Positions 9,005 to 17,584 of a stretch of 64,000 bases of DNA are shown here, piece by piece (position 1 is the stretch's first letter; every line of letters starts with the position of its first letter). Source of the DNA: Chromobacterium phragmitis (lineage in GTDB: Bacteria; Pseudomonadota; Gammaproteobacteria; Burkholderiales; Chromobacteriaceae); NCBI RefSeq assembly GCF_003325475.1, contig NZ_CP029495.1, positions 4,402,001-4,466,000 of the forward strand, read 5' to 3'. The notes under the pieces are model-generated. The model was not told the origin of the DNA and made no database searches. It was given only the letters and a program-made list of their open reading frames with translations. Position numbers and translations under genes: made by a program.

Positions 9005-9475
9005 TCAGCTGGAGATTTTTCGGCTGCCAGAGTCTGGCGATGAGAGCGTGCTGGCTCGAGAAACGCCTTGCAGCCTTTCCAGCAGCTCGCTGGATTGGTT
9101 GGAGGCCTCCTTGCTGGACTGGGCCAGCCGCCTCGCATCGTCCGCCGCAACGGCGAAACGCTCCCCGCGCCGCCCAGCTTTCGCGGCCTCGATGGCGATA
9201 TTGAGCGCCAGCAGATTCGCCTGGTCGGCGATATCTTTCATGGAGGCCACCACGCGGCGGATCTCGGCGTCGGAGGATGGCTCCGCAAAGAGCCGCATTT
9301 CGGCGCGCATCGCGCCAGGCTGGCCAGGGCCTGCGCCGCAGCCGGCTCCGCCCAATGCGTCCCGCTCCAGCCGCGCTCTGGCTCGAAACGCTAAGAATAC
9401 CGCGGCAACCGCGACAAGCGCGGCCACTCCGGCAACCCCAAGAACAACAGCCCAGTAAACATTCATGGCATCCAT
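9005..9475 (-). CDS. Miniature, degenerate chemoreceptor-like signalling protein
   Basis: A 156-aa protein with one N-terminal membrane helix (AVVLGVAGVAALVAVAAVFLA) followed by a short stretch of the chemoreceptor signalling hairpin, including SMKDIADQANLLALNIAIEA and FAVAADDARRLAQSS. Typical receptors exceed 500 aa and carry a sensor, HAMP and methylation helices; these are absent. At the tip the usual AGE-x-G-x-GFAVVADEVR pattern reads AGRRGERFAVAADDAR, so CheA/CheW contacts may be changed. The ATG at 9475 is preceded by GAGGTGG at good spacing and starts one nucleotide after the stop of the upstream small membrane protein, which suggests translational coupling. It could be a real small adaptor or a receptor remnant. 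Confidence 0.6.
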   Translation of the reverse strand: MDAMNVYWAVVLGVAGVAALVAVAAVFLAFRARARLERDALGGAGCGAGPGQPGAMRAEMRLFAEPSSDAEIRRVVASMKDIADQANLLALNIAIEAAKAGRRGERFAVAADDARRLAQSSKEASNQSSELLERLQGVSRASTLSSPDSGSRKISS

Positions 9476-9476
9476 C

Positions 9477-9707
9477 TCATCCACCTCGACCGGGCGCACG
9501 CGGGAAATCAATGAAATTATATAGCAAACAAATGCTTACCAACTCCAACAACAGATAAAACAGAAGGGCGCAAGCGGCATACGCCCCCCAGATGGCCGGA
9601 ATCGTTTTCCCGTCAATCACATTCTTTGCTAAAGGAGCAATAGTAGCCGCCAACACCGCCAACGCCAGGTTGTCCATGACCTTAACGCCATGCTTGATAA
9701 ATTCCAT
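9477..9707 (-). CDS. Small two-helix membrane protein, unknown function
   Basis: A 76-aa protein (MEFIKHGVKVMDNL...) with two predicted membrane segments (about residues 10-27 and 36-62). AGGGG precedes the ATG at 9707 by 7 nt. Its TGA stop is one nucleotide from the start of the mini-chemoreceptor gene, so the pair is probably an operon. I do not recognise the family. Confidence 0.6.
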   Translation of the reverse strand: MEFIKHGVKVMDNLALAVLAATIAPLAKNVIDGKTIPAIWGAYAACALLFYLLLELVSICLLYNFIDFPRAPGRGG

Positions 9708-9790
9708 GCTTGCCCCTGCCGAACGTCGATTGCATCCATGATAAATCACGCCCCCATCAATGGAGCGCGAAGCCATACCCCCTGCTCATG

Positions 9791-9825
9791 AAAAAACGGC
9801 GCCAACCCAAAGGGTTCGCGCCGTT
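9791..9825 (-). terminator. Rho-independent terminator after leuB
   Basis: On the minus strand ACGGCGC...GCGCCGT with an inner GAACCC/GGGTTG pairing forms a long hairpin ending in six T residues, 22 nt after the leuB stop codon. Confidence 0.9.
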
Positions 9826-9847
9826 CGGCGGCAAAGCGTAACCGCGG

Positions 9848-10924
9848 CTAGAGAGGGGCTGACATCGCCGCCGCCACCGCGTCGCCCATGCCTGTGCAGC
9901 TGACTTTCTCGCAACCGGCCTCGTAGATGTCGGCGGTGCGGTAGCCTTGGGCCAGCACCTTCTTCACCGCGCCCTCGACGCGCAGGGCGGCTTCCTCCTG
10001 GCCGAAGCTGTAGCGCAGCATCATGGCGGCGGACAGGATGGTGGCCAGCGGGTTGGCCAGGTTCTGGCCGGCGATGTCCGGCGCTGAGCCGTGGCTGGGC
10101 TCGTACAGGCCCTTGTTGTTCTGGTCCAGCGAGGCGGACGGCAGCATGCCGATGGAGCCGGTCAGCATGGAGGCCTCGTCGGACAGGATGTCGCCGAAGA
10201 TGTTGCCGGTGACCATCACGTCGAATTGCTTCGGGTTGCGCACCAGCTGCATCGCCGCGTTGTCGACGTACATGTGGCTGAGCTCCACTTGCGGATACTC
10301 CTTGGCCACCTCGATCATGATTTCTTTCCAGAATTCGGTGGTTTCCAGCACATTGGCCTTGTCCACCGAACAGAGCTTCTTATTGCGCTTCATCGCGATG
10401 CCGAAGGCGACATGGGCGATGCGGCGCACTTCGCTCTCGCTGTAGCGCATGGTGTTGAAGGCCTCGCGCTCGCCCTGGGCATTGACGCCCAATCCACGCG
10501 GCTGGCCGAAGTAGATGTCGCCGGTCAGCTCGCGGACGATCATGATGTCCAGCCCGGCCACCACTTCCGGCTTCAGCGTGGAGGCGTTGGCCAGCTCCGG
10601 GTAGAGAATGGCCGGCCGCAGGTTGGCGAACAGGTTCAAGTCCTTGCGGATGGCCAGCAAACCGCGCTCGGGACGCAACGGCCGGTCCAGCTTGTCGTAT
10701 TGCGGACCGCCCACCGCGCCCAGCAGCACGGCGTCGGCTTCGCGCGCCAGCTTCTGCGTGGCCTCGGGATACGGCGCGCCGTACTGGTCGTAGGCGGCGC
10801 CGCCCAGCGGCGCATGCTCGGTTTCGATCTTCAAGCCGTCGCGGCGGAGCACGTCCAGCACGCGCTCGGCTTGGGCGATGATTTCCGGGCCGATGCCGTC
10901 ACCGGGCAAAATGGCGATTTTCAT
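9848..10924 (-). CDS. leuB: 3-isopropylmalate dehydrogenase
   Basis: LeuB oxidises and decarboxylates 3-isopropylmalate to 2-oxoisocaproate with NAD, the third step of leucine synthesis. The 358-aa protein starts MKIAILPGDGIGPEI and carries the substrate arginines in RGLLAIRKDLNLFANLRP, the catalytic Lys/Asp regions and the NAD-binding signature LYEPSHGSAPDIAGQN. Length and motifs are those of bacterial LeuB. It is the last gene of the leu cluster and ends at a strong terminator. It follows a small membrane-protein gene by 10 nt, so it is probably cotranscribed with leuC and leuD despite the unrelated genes in between. Confidence 0.97.
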   Translation of the reverse strand: MKIAILPGDGIGPEIIAQAERVLDVLRRDGLKIETEHAPLGGAAYDQYGAPYPEATQKLAREADAVLLGAVGGPQYDKLDRPLRPERGLLAIRKDLNLFANLRPAILYPELANASTLKPEVVAGLDIMIVRELTGDIYFGQPRGLGVNAQGEREAFNTMRYSESEVRRIAHVAFGIAMKRNKKLCSVDKANVLETTEFWKEIMIEVAKEYPQVELSHMYVDNAAMQLVRNPKQFDVMVTGNIFGDILSDEASMLTGSIGMLPSASLDQNNKGLYEPSHGSAPDIAGQNLANPLATILSAAMMLRYSFGQEEAALRVEGAVKKVLAQGYRTADIYEAGCEKVSCTGMGDAVAAAMSAPL

Positions 10925-10934
10925 GACTTATTCC

Positions 10935-11234
10935 TTATTTCCGTTTGTCTTCTTCGCGCCGGGTCAACCACTCCACCAGCGCCTTTTCGCAACATTTGAA
11001 TATGATATAGGCCGCCATCGCGGCATAGCCGGACAGCAGCAACTCGCCCAACTGGCGCAAAGCGCCGTCCATCGCCGCCTGCCAGCCCGCCTCCAACCAC
11101 AGTTTCAGGTTGAGTTGCAGCAACAGGGCCAAATTGATGGTGCCCAGCCCAAACAACAGGAAGCTCAGCCCCAGCAGCAGGAAGGCCGCCAGCGGGTGGC
11201 GATACAGCCAGGCCATCCAGCCGCGCGCGCTCAT
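10935..11234 (-). CDS. Small membrane protein, unknown function
   Basis: A 99-aa protein (MSARGWMAWLYRHPLAAF...) with hydrophobic segments at about 13-45 and 60-80 and a basic C-terminus (LTRREEDKRK). The start at 11234 overlaps the stop of the upstream FMN-binding protein gene by 3-4 nt (ATGA), which supports both genes and suggests coupled translation. I do not recognise a family. It sits inside the leu cluster, 10 nt before leuB. Confidence 0.65.
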   Translation of the reverse strand: MSARGWMAWLYRHPLAAFLLLGLSFLLFGLGTINLALLLQLNLKLWLEAGWQAAMDGALRQLGELLLSGYAAMAAYIIFKCCEKALVEWLTRREEDKRK

Positions 11235-11824
11235 GGCATGTCCGCTTTCATTCCCGCCCCGGCCAGCGGGGCCAGCCCGCTTTTCTCCGCGATGCCTGTC
11301 GGCCGGCCATCCAGGCTCGCGTCGTTCCGGTTTCGCCAGTAATCCCGAATGCCCGGCTCGCCTTTGGCGCGGGCCCAGTCGTTCAACTGCTCCCGCTCTC
11401 CAAGGTATTGAAAGTACGGCACCGACATGCCGCAGGAAGCCTGCGCCAGCTCCACGTCCAGCACGAAGATCTGGCGCGCGCCCGGCAAGGGATCGAACAG
11501 ACCATAGCAGTTCTCCCAATCCTCATCGCCGCGGTGCACCGCCCTCGCCTGGCCATACAGGCGCAGGATCAGCGGCTTGCCTTCAAAGGCGCAGAACATC
11601 AAGGTCATGCGCGGATCATGCTCGACATGGCTGGCCGTCTCATTGCCGCTGCCGGTGACGTTCAGCCAGGCCACCCGGTTCGGCCCCAGCACCCTTAGCG
11701 TGTCCATTCCCTTGGGCGACAAGTTGACATGGCCATCCGCCATGGCGGTGGCGACGAAGAACAGCTTTTGTTCGGCGATGAACGTTCGGTGCGAGTCCTG
11801 CAATTCCTGATAGCGCTGCCCCAT
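11231..11824 (-). CDS. Pyridoxamine 5'-phosphate oxidase-family FMN-binding protein
   Basis: A 197-aa split-barrel protein. Features are the N-terminal FIAEQKLFFVATAMADGHVN, the strand LGPNRVAWLNVTGSGNETA and the DPRMTLMFCAFEGKPLILRL segment, characteristic of PNPOx-like FMN-binding proteins of the 'pyridoxamine 5'-phosphate oxidase-related' type. The substrate is unknown; these proteins often reduce flavin- or F420-type substrates or act in stress responses. It is not PdxH itself, being different in length and lacking its C-terminal motif. It lies within the leu cluster and overlaps the downstream membrane-protein gene. Confidence 0.8.
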   Translation of the reverse strand: MGQRYQELQDSHRTFIAEQKLFFVATAMADGHVNLSPKGMDTLRVLGPNRVAWLNVTGSGNETASHVEHDPRMTLMFCAFEGKPLILRLYGQARAVHRGDEDWENCYGLFDPLPGARQIFVLDVELAQASCGMSVPYFQYLGEREQLNDWARAKGEPGIRDYWRNRNDASLDGRPTGIAEKSGLAPLAGAGMKADMP

Positions 11825-11873
11825 GCCGCCCCTCCCTCAACAATGATTGTGGCTTCCCGGATGCCGGCTCTCC

Positions 11874-12269
11874 TCAGGCAAAATGCTCCGCCTCTTCCGG
11901 CACCGCCACCCACCCATGCTTTCTCTCCTCATAAACCGACACGCTAGGCGGCGGGAAGCCTGGGTCGGCGAATGCGCCCACCGGTATCGCCACAAACGCT
12001 TCCAGCCCTTCCGGCTCGTAGTACACGGTGGCGCCGCAAACCGGGCAGAAGTGGAATGCGACGCGCGAGCCTTCGTCGCCCACCCGGACGTAGACGGTGG
12101 ACTGGCCGGCGATAGCGACGTCCTTGCGGTAGAACCGGGCCTGCTGGCCAAAGACGCTGCCGGTGCGGCGCTGGCAGGCCAGGCAATGGCAGATGGAGAC
12201 GCGCACCGGCTCGCCTGCGACTTGAGCGGTGAGCTGGCCGCAGCTGCATGCGGCAAGACGGTTTGGCAT
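11874..12269 (-). CDS. GFA / CENP-V-type zinc protein
   Basis: A 131-aa GFA-family protein (the fold of glutathione-dependent formaldehyde-activating enzyme). Zinc ligands are visible as CSCGQ near the N-terminus, CHCLACQRRTGSVFG, and HFCPVCGATVYY. Such proteins bind zinc and sometimes glutathione adducts; most members have no proven substrate. The start at 12269 (MPNRLAACSCG) puts the first zinc pair at the N-terminus as in relatives; an upstream in-frame ATG would add eight residues. It sits between leuD and the FMN-binding protein gene, in the same orientation. Confidence 0.85.
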   Translation of the reverse strand: MPNRLAACSCGQLTAQVAGEPVRVSICHCLACQRRTGSVFGQQARFYRKDVAIAGQSTVYVRVGDEGSRVAFHFCPVCGATVYYEPEGLEAFVAIPVGAFADPGFPPPSVSVYEERKHGWVAVPEEAEHFA

Positions 12270-12344
12270 GGAGTGGCTCTCCCAAACGTTCACGCGGGGT
12301 TGAACGGGGGCCGTCGCCAGGCGCAGCCCCGCAGCGATATCGCC

Positions 12345-12983
12345 TCAGGCAAACAACCAGGGTTGTTCGGCGCGGCGCTTGGCTTCGAAAGCCTTGATCT
12401 CGTCCGCGTGCCGCAGGGTCAGGCCGATCTCGTCCAGGCCGCCCAGCAGGCAGTGCTTGCGATGTTCGGTGATGTCGAACCCAAAGGTCTGGCCGGACGG
12501 GGTGGACACGGTCTGCGCCGCCAGGTCCACCGTCAGGCTGTAGCCCGGCGCCGCTTCGCACTCGCGGAACAGTTGATCGACGATGTCGGCCGCCAGCACG
12601 ATGGGCAGCAGGCCGTTCTTGTAGCAGTTGTTGAAGAAGATGTCGGCGAAGCTGGGCGCGATCACCACGCGGAAGCCCTGGTCGTCCAGCGCCCACGGCG
12701 CGTGCTCGCGGCTGGAGCCGCAGCCGAAGTTCTCGCGCGCCAGTAGGATTTGCGCGCCCTGATAGCGCGGTTGGTTCAGCACAAAGTCCGGGTTCAGCGG
12801 ACGCCGGCTGTTGTCCATGCCCGGCTCGCCATGGTCCAGGTAGCGCCATTCGTCGAACAGATTGGGGCCGAAGCCGGACCGCTTGATCGACTTCAGAAAC
12901 TGCTTCGGGATAATGGCGTCGGTATCGACGTTGGCCCGGTCCAGCGGACAGACCAAGCCCTGCAAAGTGGTGAATGCTTTCAT
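12345..12983 (-). CDS. leuD: 3-isopropylmalate dehydratase small subunit
   Basis: LeuD is the swivelling small subunit that, with LeuC, isomerises 2-isopropylmalate to 3-isopropylmalate via isopropylmaleate. The 212-aa protein opens with FTTLQGLVCPLDRANVDTDA and contains the substrate-binding loop FGCGSSREHAPWAL, both diagnostic. Length matches the family (about 200-215 aa). It follows leuC with the entericidin-like gene between, an arrangement seen in several betaproteobacteria. Confidence 0.97.
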   Translation of the reverse strand: MKAFTTLQGLVCPLDRANVDTDAIIPKQFLKSIKRSGFGPNLFDEWRYLDHGEPGMDNSRRPLNPDFVLNQPRYQGAQILLARENFGCGSSREHAPWALDDQGFRVVIAPSFADIFFNNCYKNGLLPIVLAADIVDQLFRECEAAPGYSLTVDLAAQTVSTPSGQTFGFDITEHRKHCLLGGLDEIGLTLRHADEIKAFEAKRRAEQPWLFA

Positions 12984-13013
12984 GCTGCGCTCCTTGTTCA
13001 GGATGGCGCGGGG

Positions 13014-13199
13014 TTACTCGGCGGTGCGCTTGATCGCTTCGCCGCCTTTTTCCACCGCGTTGCCGATCGCTTGTCCAGCCTTTTGCAAACCGTGGCCCAC
13101 CGCCTGCCCGCCTTCCCTGGCGTCGGTTTTGATGCCTTGCACGGTGTTGCAGCCCCCCAGCAGCAGGGCCAGGCTCAGACAAACCATCTCTTTTTTCAT
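13014..13199 (-). CDS. Entericidin-like small lipoprotein
   Basis: A 61-aa protein starting MKKEMVCLSLALLLGGCNTV: a lipoprotein signal with lipobox LGGC, then a short Gly/Ala/Lys amphipathic region (GIKTDAREGGQAVGHGLQKA). That layout is typical of the entericidin A/B family, small membrane lipoproteins originally described as an antidote/toxin pair. The ATG at 13199 starts the signal directly; an upstream ATG at 13223 would add eight residues. It lies between leuC and leuD, a conserved position in related genomes, so it is probably transcribed with them. Only one copy is present. Confidence 0.82.
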   Translation of the reverse strand: MKKEMVCLSLALLLGGCNTVQGIKTDAREGGQAVGHGLQKAGQAIGNAVEKGGEAIKRTAE

Positions 13200-13313
13200 G
13201 TGATGCGCTCCAGTGGGCGGCAACCGGGCCGCAGGTCTGACGAAAGGGACATTCTAAGCAATCCCCGCGTTTTCGTCAGACCCTCCGCGCCCGGATTGGC
13301 TCCACGCCGGCGT

Positions 13314-14729
13314 TCAGTTGGCGGCCAGGCCGCGCACGTCGACGAAATGGCCGGCCACCGCAGCCGCCGCCGCCATCGCCGGGCTCACCAGGTGGGTGCG
13401 CCCGCCCTGGCCCTGGCGGCCTTCGAAGTTGCGATTCGACGTGGAGGCGCAACGCTCGCCCGGCAGCAGCCGGTCGGCGTTCATCGCCAGACACATCGAA
13501 CAGCCGGGCTCGCGCCACTCGAAACCGGCGGCGACGAAGATCTTGTCCAGCCCTTCGGCCTCGGCCTGCGCCTTGACCAAGCCGGAGCCCGGCACCACCA
13601 GCACCTGCTTGACGCTGGCGGCCTTGCTGCGGCCCTTGGCCACGGCGGCGGCTTCGCGCAGGTCTTCGATGCGGCTGTTGGTACAGGAGCCGATGAACAC
13701 CACGTCCACCGCGATCTGGTCGATAGGCGTATCCGCCTGAAGGCCCATATAGGCCAGCGCGCGCTCGATGCCGGCTTTCTTCACCGGATCGTTCTCATTG
13801 GCCGGATTCGGCACCTTGCCGCCCACCGCCGTCACCATCTCCGGCGACGTGCCCCAAGTGACTTGCGGCTGGATGCCGGCGGCGTCCAGGACGATCACTT
13901 CGTCGAAATGCGCGCCATCGTCGGAATGCAGCGTGCGCCAGTAGGCGACGGCCTGCTCCCACTGCTCGGCCTTGGGCGCGTACGGCCGGCCCTTGACGTA
14001 GGCTATGGTCTTGTCGTCCACCGCCACCAGGCCGGAGCGCGCGCCGCCTTCGATCGCCATATTGCACAAGGTCATGCGGCCTTCCATGCTCAGGCCGCGA
14101 ATGGCCTCGCCGCCAAACTCGATGGCGTAGCCGGTGCCGCCGGCGGTGCCGATCTTTCCAATGATCGCCAGCGCCACATCCTTGGCGGTTACGCCCGCCC
14201 CCAGCTGTCCATCGACGCGCACCAGCATGTTCCTGGACTTCTTGGCTACCAGGCATTGCGTGGCCATCACGTGTTCGACTTCGGAAGTGCCGATGCCATG
14301 CGCCAGCGCGCCGAACGCGCCGTGGGTGGAGGTGTGGCTGTCGCCGCACACCACGGTCATCCCCGGCAAGGTGGCGCCCTGCTCCGGCCCCATCACGTGG
14401 ACGATGCCCTGGCCCTTGTCCTTGAACGGGAAGTAGGCCAGCGCGCCGAAGGCCTTGATGTTGGCGTCCAGCGTCTCCACCTGCTGGCGCGAGATCGGGT
14501 CCTGGATGCCTTGATCCCAATGGTCGGTCGGCGTGTTGTGGTCCGCGGTGGAGACTACGGAATCCACCCGCCACAGCTTGCGGCCGGCCAGCTTCAGGCC
14601 TTCGAAAGCCTGCGGGCTGGTCACTTCATGCACCAGGTGGCGGTCGATGTACAAAAGCGCGGTGCCGTCCGTCTCTTGGCGCACCACATGGCTGTTCCAC
14701 AGTTTGTCGTACAAGGTTTGCGCGGTCAT
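13314..14729 (-). CDS. leuC: 3-isopropylmalate dehydratase large subunit
   Basis: LeuC carries the [4Fe-4S] cluster of isopropylmalate isomerase. The 471-aa protein has the N-terminal TLYDKLWNSHVV, the HVMGPEQGATLPG substrate region, and the cluster cysteines in IGSCTNSRIEDLR and EPGCSMCLAMN. All match the aconitase-superfamily LeuC. It is first in the leu cluster and divergent from an XRE regulator, with 100 nt between them that hold both promoters. Confidence 0.98.
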   Translation of the reverse strand: MTAQTLYDKLWNSHVVRQETDGTALLYIDRHLVHEVTSPQAFEGLKLAGRKLWRVDSVVSTADHNTPTDHWDQGIQDPISRQQVETLDANIKAFGALAYFPFKDKGQGIVHVMGPEQGATLPGMTVVCGDSHTSTHGAFGALAHGIGTSEVEHVMATQCLVAKKSRNMLVRVDGQLGAGVTAKDVALAIIGKIGTAGGTGYAIEFGGEAIRGLSMEGRMTLCNMAIEGGARSGLVAVDDKTIAYVKGRPYAPKAEQWEQAVAYWRTLHSDDGAHFDEVIVLDAAGIQPQVTWGTSPEMVTAVGGKVPNPANENDPVKKAGIERALAYMGLQADTPIDQIAVDVVFIGSCTNSRIEDLREAAAVAKGRSKAASVKQVLVVPGSGLVKAQAEAEGLDKIFVAAGFEWREPGCSMCLAMNADRLLPGERCASTSNRNFEGRQGQGGRTHLVSPAMAAAAAVAGHFVDVRGLAAN

Positions 14730-14798
14730 GTTGCGGTTCCTCGGGTCGTCGTTGAATGCATCTTCGACCAGCTTTGATCCTGTTACAAGATAAGCCGT

Positions 14799-14817
14799 TA
14801 TACTGGTATGAAAACCA
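14799..14817 (+). promoter_or_regulatory. Possible -10 and dyad in the leuC / XRE-regulator divergent region
   Basis: TATACT (14799-14804) is a good -10 for the plus-strand regulator gene at 14831, with TTGATC 19 nt upstream as a weak -35. A short dyad TGGT-N6-ACCA (14804-14817) overlaps it and could be an operator for the adjacent regulator. The spacing is not ideal and the dyad is short. Confidence 0.35.
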
Positions 14818-14830
14818 ATAGGATCAGAAC

Positions 14831-15607
14831 ATGGAGTCCAGCGCTTCCACCCCGCTCGGCGCCTTTCTGCGCGCCCACCGCGAACGGCTGACGCCGCAGC
14901 AGGCCGGCCTGCCGTCAGGCACGCGCCGCCGCGCCAAGGGCCTGCGCCGCGAAGAAGTCGCGCAACTGGCCGGCATCAGCCCCACTTGGCTGACTTGGCT
15001 GGAGCAAGGGCGGACGGAGTCGGTATCGGCCCACACGCTGAGCCGCCTGGCTGCCGCGCTACAGCTGTCCGGCGCGGAAACCGATTATCTGTTTGATCTG
15101 GCGGGCCTGAAGAACCCCAAAGACAAGCGCGTCGAGGACAACCCTCAAGCGCGGGACATTCTGGCGGAAATGCTGCCGCACATCGCCATTCCAGCCTATG
15201 TGCTGGACCGCCATTGGCGGGCGGCGGCCTGGAACGAGGCCGCGGCGGAATTGTTTTGCGATTGGCTGGGCAAGCCTGACGCCAGCCGCAGCCAACTCGA
15301 TTTCATTTTCCTGACGCCCGAGGCTCGGACTTTCATCGACAACTGGCCCGAGCGGGCGCGGCGCATCGTGGCGGAGTTGCGCGCCGACTTAGGCCAGCAA
15401 CTGGACGATGCGGAAACGGCGGAGATGCTGGAACGGCTGCGCCGCGACAGCGCGGAATTCGACCGGCTGTGGAGACAGCAGGATGTGTTGGAGCGCGAAG
15501 GCGGCGAGCGCGCCTTCCATCATCCGGCCCTCGGCCAGATCAATAAACGGCAGATCACGCTCCGGCCGGCCAATGCGCCGGAATTCAAACTGGTGATGCT
15601 GCTATGA
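14831..15607 (+). CDS. XRE-family regulator with MmyB-like ligand-binding domain
   Basis: A 258-aa transcription factor. An N-terminal helix-turn-helix (about residues 10-80, including LRREEVAQLAGISPTWLTWL) is followed by a C-terminal region (FDLAGL... WRAAAWNEAAAELFCDW) that matches the MmyB-like PAS-fold ligand domain of actinobacterial and proteobacterial regulators. Ligand and targets are unknown; such genes usually control a neighbour. Here the neighbours are leuC (divergent) and, on the other side, a convergent SnoaL-like/MFS operon. Its last six bases overlap the convergent gene's end. Confidence 0.85.
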   Translation: MESSASTPLGAFLRAHRERLTPQQAGLPSGTRRRAKGLRREEVAQLAGISPTWLTWLEQGRTESVSAHTLSRLAAALQLSGAETDYLFDLAGLKNPKDKRVEDNPQARDILAEMLPHIAIPAYVLDRHWRAAAWNEAAAELFCDWLGKPDASRSQLDFIFLTPEARTFIDNWPERARRIVAELRADLGQQLDDAETAEMLERLRRDSAEFDRLWRQQDVLEREGGERAFHHPALGQINKRQITLRPANAPEFKLVMLL

Positions 15608-15985
15608 CTCGGCCGGCGGTCCCAGGTGCTCCTGCAGCAACCGCCAGCCCCGCTCATCCTTGATCAGCGCGCAACTGCCGCGGCCGCGGCCCTCCGCCGG
15701 CTGGCCATCGACAAGCCCGCGCCAGGCAAACGCATAGACGCATGCCGCAAACGCGTCGCCGATATGAGTCCAGTGCAAATCGTCGATGCGGTAGTCCTCG
15801 CCGCGTATCGCTTCAAAAGTCTGGCGGATGGCCTCGCACACCGCCGGCTTGCCCTTGAAGGTGCCATCGGAGAACACAAAACAGGCGTCTTCGTGCAGCC
15901 AGGGCGCCACCTGGCGCCAGTCATGCGTGGCCAGCGCCAGCTTGTAGCCATCGAGCGCCTGCCGCGGCGTATCTGCGCGGATCAT
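15602..15985 (-). CDS. SnoaL/NTF2-like protein
   Basis: A 127-aa protein (MIRADTPRQALDGYKLALAT...) with the cone-shaped NTF2-like pattern: an N-terminal helix, WLHEDACFVFSDGTFKGKPA, and closing strands GRGSCALIKDERGWRLLQEH. This resembles the DUF4440/SnoaL group, often ketosteroid-isomerase-like enzymes or stress proteins. The start at 15985 overlaps the stop of the MFS transporter gene (ATGA), so it is probably the last gene of that operon. No catalytic assignment is possible. Confidence 0.75.
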   Translation of the reverse strand: MIRADTPRQALDGYKLALATHDWRQVAPWLHEDACFVFSDGTFKGKPAVCEAIRQTFEAIRGEDYRIDDLHWTHIGDAFAACVYAFAWRGLVDGQPAEGRGRGSCALIKDERGWRLLQEHLGPPAES

Positions 15986-17130
15986 GCCCGCTCGCCCGGC
16001 GCGCGGCGCAGCCACCGCAGGCAAACGAATACGCCGATCAACGCCGCCGCGGCCGACATGGCGAAAGTCGGCATCACGCCGCCATGCGGCCACACCAGCC
16101 CGCCTATCAGACCGCCGCCGCTGCCGCCGATGCCAAAGGACGCGACGATGTACAGCCCCTGCGCGCGGCCGTGGTGCTGTTCTGCGAACATGCGGTTGAT
16201 CAGGCCGATGGCCGACGCGTGGTGCAGCGCGTAAGTGAGCGCGTGCAGCGCCTGGGCGAAAGCTGCCACCGCCGGCGACGCCAGACTGACTGCGATCAGG
16301 CCGAAACGCAGCACCGCCGCCAGCAAGGACGCCAGCATCAGCGCTTCCAGGCCGAAGCGGCGCATGATGCGCGGCATCAGCATGAACACGCCCACCTCGA
16401 ACACCACGCCCAGCGCCCACAACACGCCGACCGCCGCCTTGTCGTAGCCGAAGGCCTTCAGGCCCAGCGAATAGAAGGTGTAATAAGGCCCATGGGCGAA
16501 AGCTTGCAAAAAGCAGCAAGCGAACAACGCCATCACCGCCGGCTTCTTCAGCGTGTCCCAGATCGGCCCCGCAGGCTTGGTTTTGCCCTGCGGCGCCACT
16601 TCCGGCACCTTGAACGCCGCCAGCGCCACGCCTATCAGCAGCGCCGACACGATCCACGGCGTGGCGGCGATGCCCAGCCAGTCCAGCAGATAGCCGCCGG
16701 TCATCGCCAGGCAGACGAAGCCTATCGAGCCCCATACCCGCACCCGGCTGTAGCGGCCGGGGTTTTCGCGCGTCAGGTACGCGGTGCTGGCCTCGACCAG
16801 CGGCAGCGCCGCGGCCCAGAAGAAGTGCGACACCGCCAGGCTGACGAATATCCACCAGAAGCCGTTGTGCAGGCCTACCAGGCAGAAACTGGCGGCGGAC
16901 AAGATGGACGTGGTGACGATGATATTGCGGCGGCGGCCGCTGCGGTCGGCGAGCCAGCCCCAGAAGCCGGGCGCGACGATCCGCGCCAGCGTGGACAGCG
17001 CCATCAGCACCGATATCTGCCAGGCACTGAACGACAGCGATTGCAGGTACAGGCCCCAGAACGGGCTGAACATGCCCTGGAAGGTGAAATAGGTGAAGTA
17101 GAACGAAGCGAACGGCAACAGCGACTGCAT
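15982..17130 (-). CDS. MFS transporter, phenylpropionate-permease (HcaT) type
   Basis: A 382-aa inner-membrane protein with about 12 helices. The N-terminus LLPFASFYFTYFTFQGMFSP, the loop GWLADRSGRRRNIIV between helices 2 and 3, and GSIGFVCLAMTGGYLLD fit the MFS_1-like/HcaT subfamily of small permeases. The substrate is unknown. It follows hslR by 49 nt and overlaps the SnoaL-like gene by 4 nt, so a four-gene operon FAH / hslR / MFS / SnoaL is likely. Confidence 0.85.
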   Translation of the reverse strand: MQSLLPFASFYFTYFTFQGMFSPFWGLYLQSLSFSAWQISVLMALSTLARIVAPGFWGWLADRSGRRRNIIVTTSILSAASFCLVGLHNGFWWIFVSLAVSHFFWAAALPLVEASTAYLTRENPGRYSRVRVWGSIGFVCLAMTGGYLLDWLGIAATPWIVSALLIGVALAAFKVPEVAPQGKTKPAGPIWDTLKKPAVMALFACCFLQAFAHGPYYTFYSLGLKAFGYDKAAVGVLWALGVVFEVGVFMLMPRIMRRFGLEALMLASLLAAVLRFGLIAVSLASPAVAAFAQALHALTYALHHASAIGLINRMFAEQHHGRAQGLYIVASFGIGGSGGGLIGGLVWPHGGVMPTFAMSAAAALIGVFVCLRWLRRAPGERA

Positions 17131-17179
17131 GATTCTCTTTCTTCTGAAGATAGGCTGGGCCCGGCGCCGCGCGGCCAGG

Positions 17180-17583
<404 letters not shown>

Positions 17584-17584
<1 letters not shown>

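Noticed and set aside
11944..13182. 412-codon minus-strand open frame
   Set aside because: Out-of-frame shadow over leuD and the GFA gene with an Arg/Gly-rich translation typical of GC-rich shadows.
12750..14777. 675-codon plus-strand open frame
   Set aside because: It is the antisense shadow of leuC and leuD, both of which are certain; its translation is low-complexity and matches nothing.
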